Origin: Clostridiales bacterium
Lineage (GTDB): Bacteria > Bacillota > Clostridia > Saccharofermentanales > Saccharofermentanaceae
NCBI GenBank assembly: GCA_017620475.1
Contig: JAFZQI010000028.1
Coordinates: forward strand, 17,517 to 81,516
DNA: 64,000 nt
Direction of reading: 5' to 3'
Positions 61,722 through 64,000 of this stretch are shown piece by piece; the first letter of the stretch is position 1, and each line of letters starts with the position of its first letter. Position numbers and translations under genes: made by a program. A model generated the notes under the pieces. It saw nothing but the letters and a program-made list of their open reading frames with translations, had not been told where the DNA came from and did not search any database.

Positions 61722-63113
61722 TTATCCTTCGATATCCACATCGATCGTCGTGCGGTACCGGGCCTTTTTCGAATCACTTATCGCAACAAAGTGATAAACA
61801 TCGTTGGACTCAAAATATACCGGGCACTGGATGACCATATAGTCCTGACCGTCGATCGTCGTGATTGGATAATCGTATTTGTTCTTATAGATATTCATGT
61901 CATCGAAGATCTCGTAAGGAGCATTGAAGAAGGGCATGCTGTCATCATACGGAACGAAGATGACGATGCTTTCGATTCCGTACAGATCCGGATCAGCCGG
62001 AAGTCCGAAATCTTCGTAGGTACTTCTCTCATATACTTCGACCGGTATGGTCCTTCCGTCAAAGGAGGCCATCTTATGCCGGATATTGACCGACAGGATC
62101 CGTTCGTCATAACGGCTGAAGGAGGCTCCTGCGATATTGATCTGGATATCTTCTGTTTCCTTATAGTAAACGGTCGGAAGGATCACACATGTATAGTTCT
62201 TCCTTCCTTCCATAAAGGAGTAGGAATTATATTCTGTCGCATCGGAGAGTACGTGTCCGTCACTATCCGTCAGATAGATATCGAAGCCGTAAAAATCGAT
62301 TCCGTAAATGCTCGGATCTTCGTAGATGATCTTCGTAGACGATTGGGCGATGATCATCTCCGTAAAGAGGATCTCATATCCTTCCAGATTGAATATCTGG
62401 TTGATCGGAACATACTTTGCTTCCGGGATCTCGACATCTTCGAACTTGAAATTGAAGGACTCTTCCAAGGGCTCCGAATTAAAACGGTAGACTATGATAT
62501 CGAAGCCGATAACAAAGTCCGTAGAAGGTCTTTCCCAGAAGAACTGCATGAACTGAAGTTCTCCTATACGGATATCTTTGTACATGCCGGAATTGTAATA
62601 CTCGACCGGTTTCACTCTGTCCGTGTCATTAATGCTGATATTTGTGATTTCGAGGTAGGCAAAATCAGAAGGAAGTTCGCCATCGAGTCTGACAAAGGCA
62701 GAAAAGGAGCTCTCATCGGCAAGATAGGAATCTATGGTAAATGACAGATCGCTGTTCTTCCCCTCTTTTGTCATGGAGACCTCGTGAAGTCCACCCGCGC
62801 CGATCACCTCTCCGATATCTTCGCGGTTACGGATCACCTGCCGGATATCTCTTCTGATCACAAGGGATTCGCTCAGTCCGCCGATCAGCGGCATTTCTGT
62901 GAAAGCCCTGGCAATAGATACCGAGCTGTTGACGCCGATAAACAGAAGGATGAATAATCCCGCAGCCACAGACAGAACCGATCTTCCCGCAAACGAGATC
63001 GTATGGATCGTCTTTCTGCGCTTGGTCTTTCTGACGATTCGCTCCATATTCAGCTGAGGCGGAAGCTCCCGGGCTTCCTGACTAAGGTTTCGTAATTCTT
63101 TCTCTATATCCAT
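61722..63113 (-). CDS. DUF4179 membrane protein, probable anti-sigma factor
   Basis: 463 residues. An N-terminal cytoplasmic part of about 35 residues, one membrane helix at about 43-63, and a long extracytoplasmic beta-rich domain with the DUF4179 layout. It starts two bases after the ECF sigma gene with GGAGGGG upstream, the normal place for a cognate anti-sigma. The short cytoplasmic part would hold the sigma factor at the membrane until a signal is sensed outside. The signal is not known. Confidence 0.8.
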   Translation of the reverse strand: MDIEKELRNLSQEARELPPQLNMERIVRKTKRRKTIHTISFAGRSVLSVAAGLFILLFIGVNSSVSIARAFTEMPLIGGLSESLVIRRDIRQVIRNREDIGEVIGAGGLHEVSMTKEGKNSDLSFTIDSYLADESSFSAFVRLDGELPSDFAYLEITNISINDTDRVKPVEYYNSGMYKDIRIGELQFMQFFWERPSTDFVIGFDIIVYRFNSEPLEESFNFKFEDVEIPEAKYVPINQIFNLEGYEILFTEMIIAQSSTKIIYEDPSIYGIDFYGFDIYLTDSDGHVLSDATEYNSYSFMEGRKNYTCVILPTVYYKETEDIQINIAGASFSRYDERILSVNIRHKMASFDGRTIPVEVYERSTYEDFGLPADPDLYGIESIVIFVPYDDSMPFFNAPYEIFDDMNIYKNKYDYPITTIDGQDYMVIQCPVYFESNDVYHFVAISDSKKARYRTTIDVDIEG

Positions 63114-63115
63114 AT

Positions 63116-63589
63116 CTAATCCCCTCCAAGTGCCGTCTTAAGAAGATCGAGCGCTTTGCGGACACGGGTCCCCACCGTGCCCATCGGTATTTTGAGTGTA
63201 TCGGCGATCTCCTGGGTCGTGAGATCCGCGAAATATTTCAGTGAGATAATAGTGCGAAGGTCTTCCGGGAGATGAGAGACGGCATCCTTTAATTCGAGGT
63301 GCCGGACATCCGGCTGGTCAGACGGTTCATGCTCGACGATGTATTCTTCGAAGCTTCTGTGCCGTTTCTCCTTCTTGTACTGCGTCGCACAGCAGTTCAG
63401 AAGGATCCGCGTCATCCACGTCTCGAAATACGCCTCCTCCTTCAAGGTATCTTTCTTGAGGTAACCGCGATAGATGGCATCGTCCACCATATCAACAGCC
63501 ATACTCTCACTGTAAAAGTAAGAATATGCTATAGAATACATTCTCTTTCGGATCTTCTCGATCCGATCGAAAAACTCCTCATCCCTCAT
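63116..63589 (-). CDS. ECF-type RNA polymerase sigma factor
   Basis: 157 residues from ATG 63589 with GAGG 6 bases upstream; a longer frame to 63634 lacks support. Sigma region 2 (FDRIEKIRKRMYSIAYSY) and region 4 (LPEDLRTIISLKYFADLTTQEIADTLKIP, split at the LTTQEIADTL helix-turn-helix) are clear. The leader has TGTCTAATAG (about 63645-63654 on the minus strand), which resembles the -10 of some ECF promoters, so it may control itself. It directs the polymerase to a small regulon that probably includes this operon. Confidence 0.9.
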   Translation of the reverse strand: MRDEEFFDRIEKIRKRMYSIAYSYFYSESMAVDMVDDAIYRGYLKKDTLKEEAYFETWMTRILLNCCATQYKKEKRHRSFEEYIVEHEPSDQPDVRHLELKDAVSHLPEDLRTIISLKYFADLTTQEIADTLKIPMGTVGTRVRKALDLLKTALGGD

Positions 63590-63795
63590 TCGAAACCTCG
63601 ATTGCCTCACTGCATATGAGCTCCCCGCCTTCACGGGTATCTCAACTATTAGACAACGCAGATGCGTGTATTTTTTTGATTTTGGAAATTACCTGATGTC
63701 TTATTCAATAGTATGTTGTTCCCCTCCTTCCGTCAACGGAAATCCGCTATAAATAAGGGAGTATAGAATATTACAGGAATATCTTTCATAATCTA

Positions 63796-63824
63796 TTGCA
63801 CATGACGGATAAATGTGTTATCAT
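63796..63824 (+). promoter_or_regulatory. Promoter of rpmB
   Basis: TTGCAC (63796-63801), a 17-bp spacer and TATCAT (63819-63824), preceded by TGT as an extended -10. Confidence 0.7.
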
Positions 63825-63877
63825 CTTGTCTGCGCGTAATTTTGGTCGCGTATTTAGACCACATAGGAGGTGTTTAC

Positions 63878-64000
63878 ATGGCAAAGTGTGAGATCTGTCA
63901 GAAAGATACTCATTTCGGCAGAAAGATCAGCATCACGCGTTCACAGGTTTCCCGTCGTGCGTTGACACAGCAGCAGCCGAACGTTCGTAACGTTAAGGTC
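63878..64000 (+). CDS. rpmB: 50S ribosomal protein L28 (partial, runs off the window)
   Basis: The first 41 codons are present: MAKCEICQKDTHFGRKIS and the SRRALTQQQPNVRNVKV part of L28. Cys4 and Cys7 show the zinc-binding form of the protein. AGGAGG lies 8 bases before ATG 63878. It is a component of the large ribosomal subunit. Confidence 0.95.
   Translation, partial: MAKCEICQKDTHFGRKISITRSQVSRRALTQQQPNVRNVKV

Overview
The window reads as a chromosomal segment of an anaerobic Bacillota (class Clostridia). The evidence is a complete six-gene Rnf operon, an Lsa-like ABC-F protein, a short MetH with its reactivation domain encoded separately, an AmmeMemoRadiSam locus, two GGDEF proteins, strong AGGAGG ribosome sites and G+C near one half by eye. 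The species cannot be named from the sequence. No rRNA, tRNA, CRISPR array, integrase or IS element was recognised.

Layout. 0-4.4 kb: a type IV pilin island, with one very short pilin at the end of an upstream transcript, three further prepilin-like genes behind their own promoter, and a convergent 654-residue protein with a PilX-like N-terminus. A pyrimidine-rich non-coding stretch bounded by strong hairpins separates the two directions. 4.5-15 kb: a DEDDh exonuclease with two YfhO-type membrane proteins, a membrane-anchored foldase-like protein, a 40-residue membrane peptide, a broken membrane-protein gene and an intracellular GH5 enzyme. 15-22 kb: an FtsX-type ABC transporter and a two-component system, separated by an AT-rich islet carrying an oppositely oriented PD-(D/E)XK-like gene. 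22-28.5 kb: one-carbon and methionine genes (metH, metF, a trans-acting reactivation protein) with an interposed solute-binding lipoprotein.

28.7-40 kb: an ABC-F protein with a long leader, an LppM-like lipoprotein, a GH3 glucosidase, a VanX-type dipeptidase, a secreted DUF6273/FN3 protein and a polar amino acid ABC transporter. 40-47 kb: the AmmeMemoRadiSam pair, a GH36 enzyme, a phosphoribosyltransferase, a two-lobed esterase and an XRE regulator. 47-54 kb: a truncated metallophosphoesterase, a GAF-like/GGDEF protein, an RlmD-type methyltransferase, a LacI-like sensor fused to GGDEF, a YigZ protein and a degenerate Nudix protein. 54-64 kb: a DUF4015 protein, rnfCDGEAB behind a Fur-box-like palindrome, an ECF sigma / DUF4179 / DUF6273 lipoprotein operon, and the start of rpmB.

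The most unusual signal belongs to no single gene. A short motif, AAAAGCAC (mostly AAAAGCACTG or its complement), recurs at least 23 times where about two are expected. It occurs on both strands, in several reading frames, and at three intergenic sites, sometimes as a palindrome. That pattern resembles a DNA uptake sequence, and it lies in the same window as a minor-pilin cluster, the machinery that recognises such sequences in Neisseria. The link is a hypothesis.
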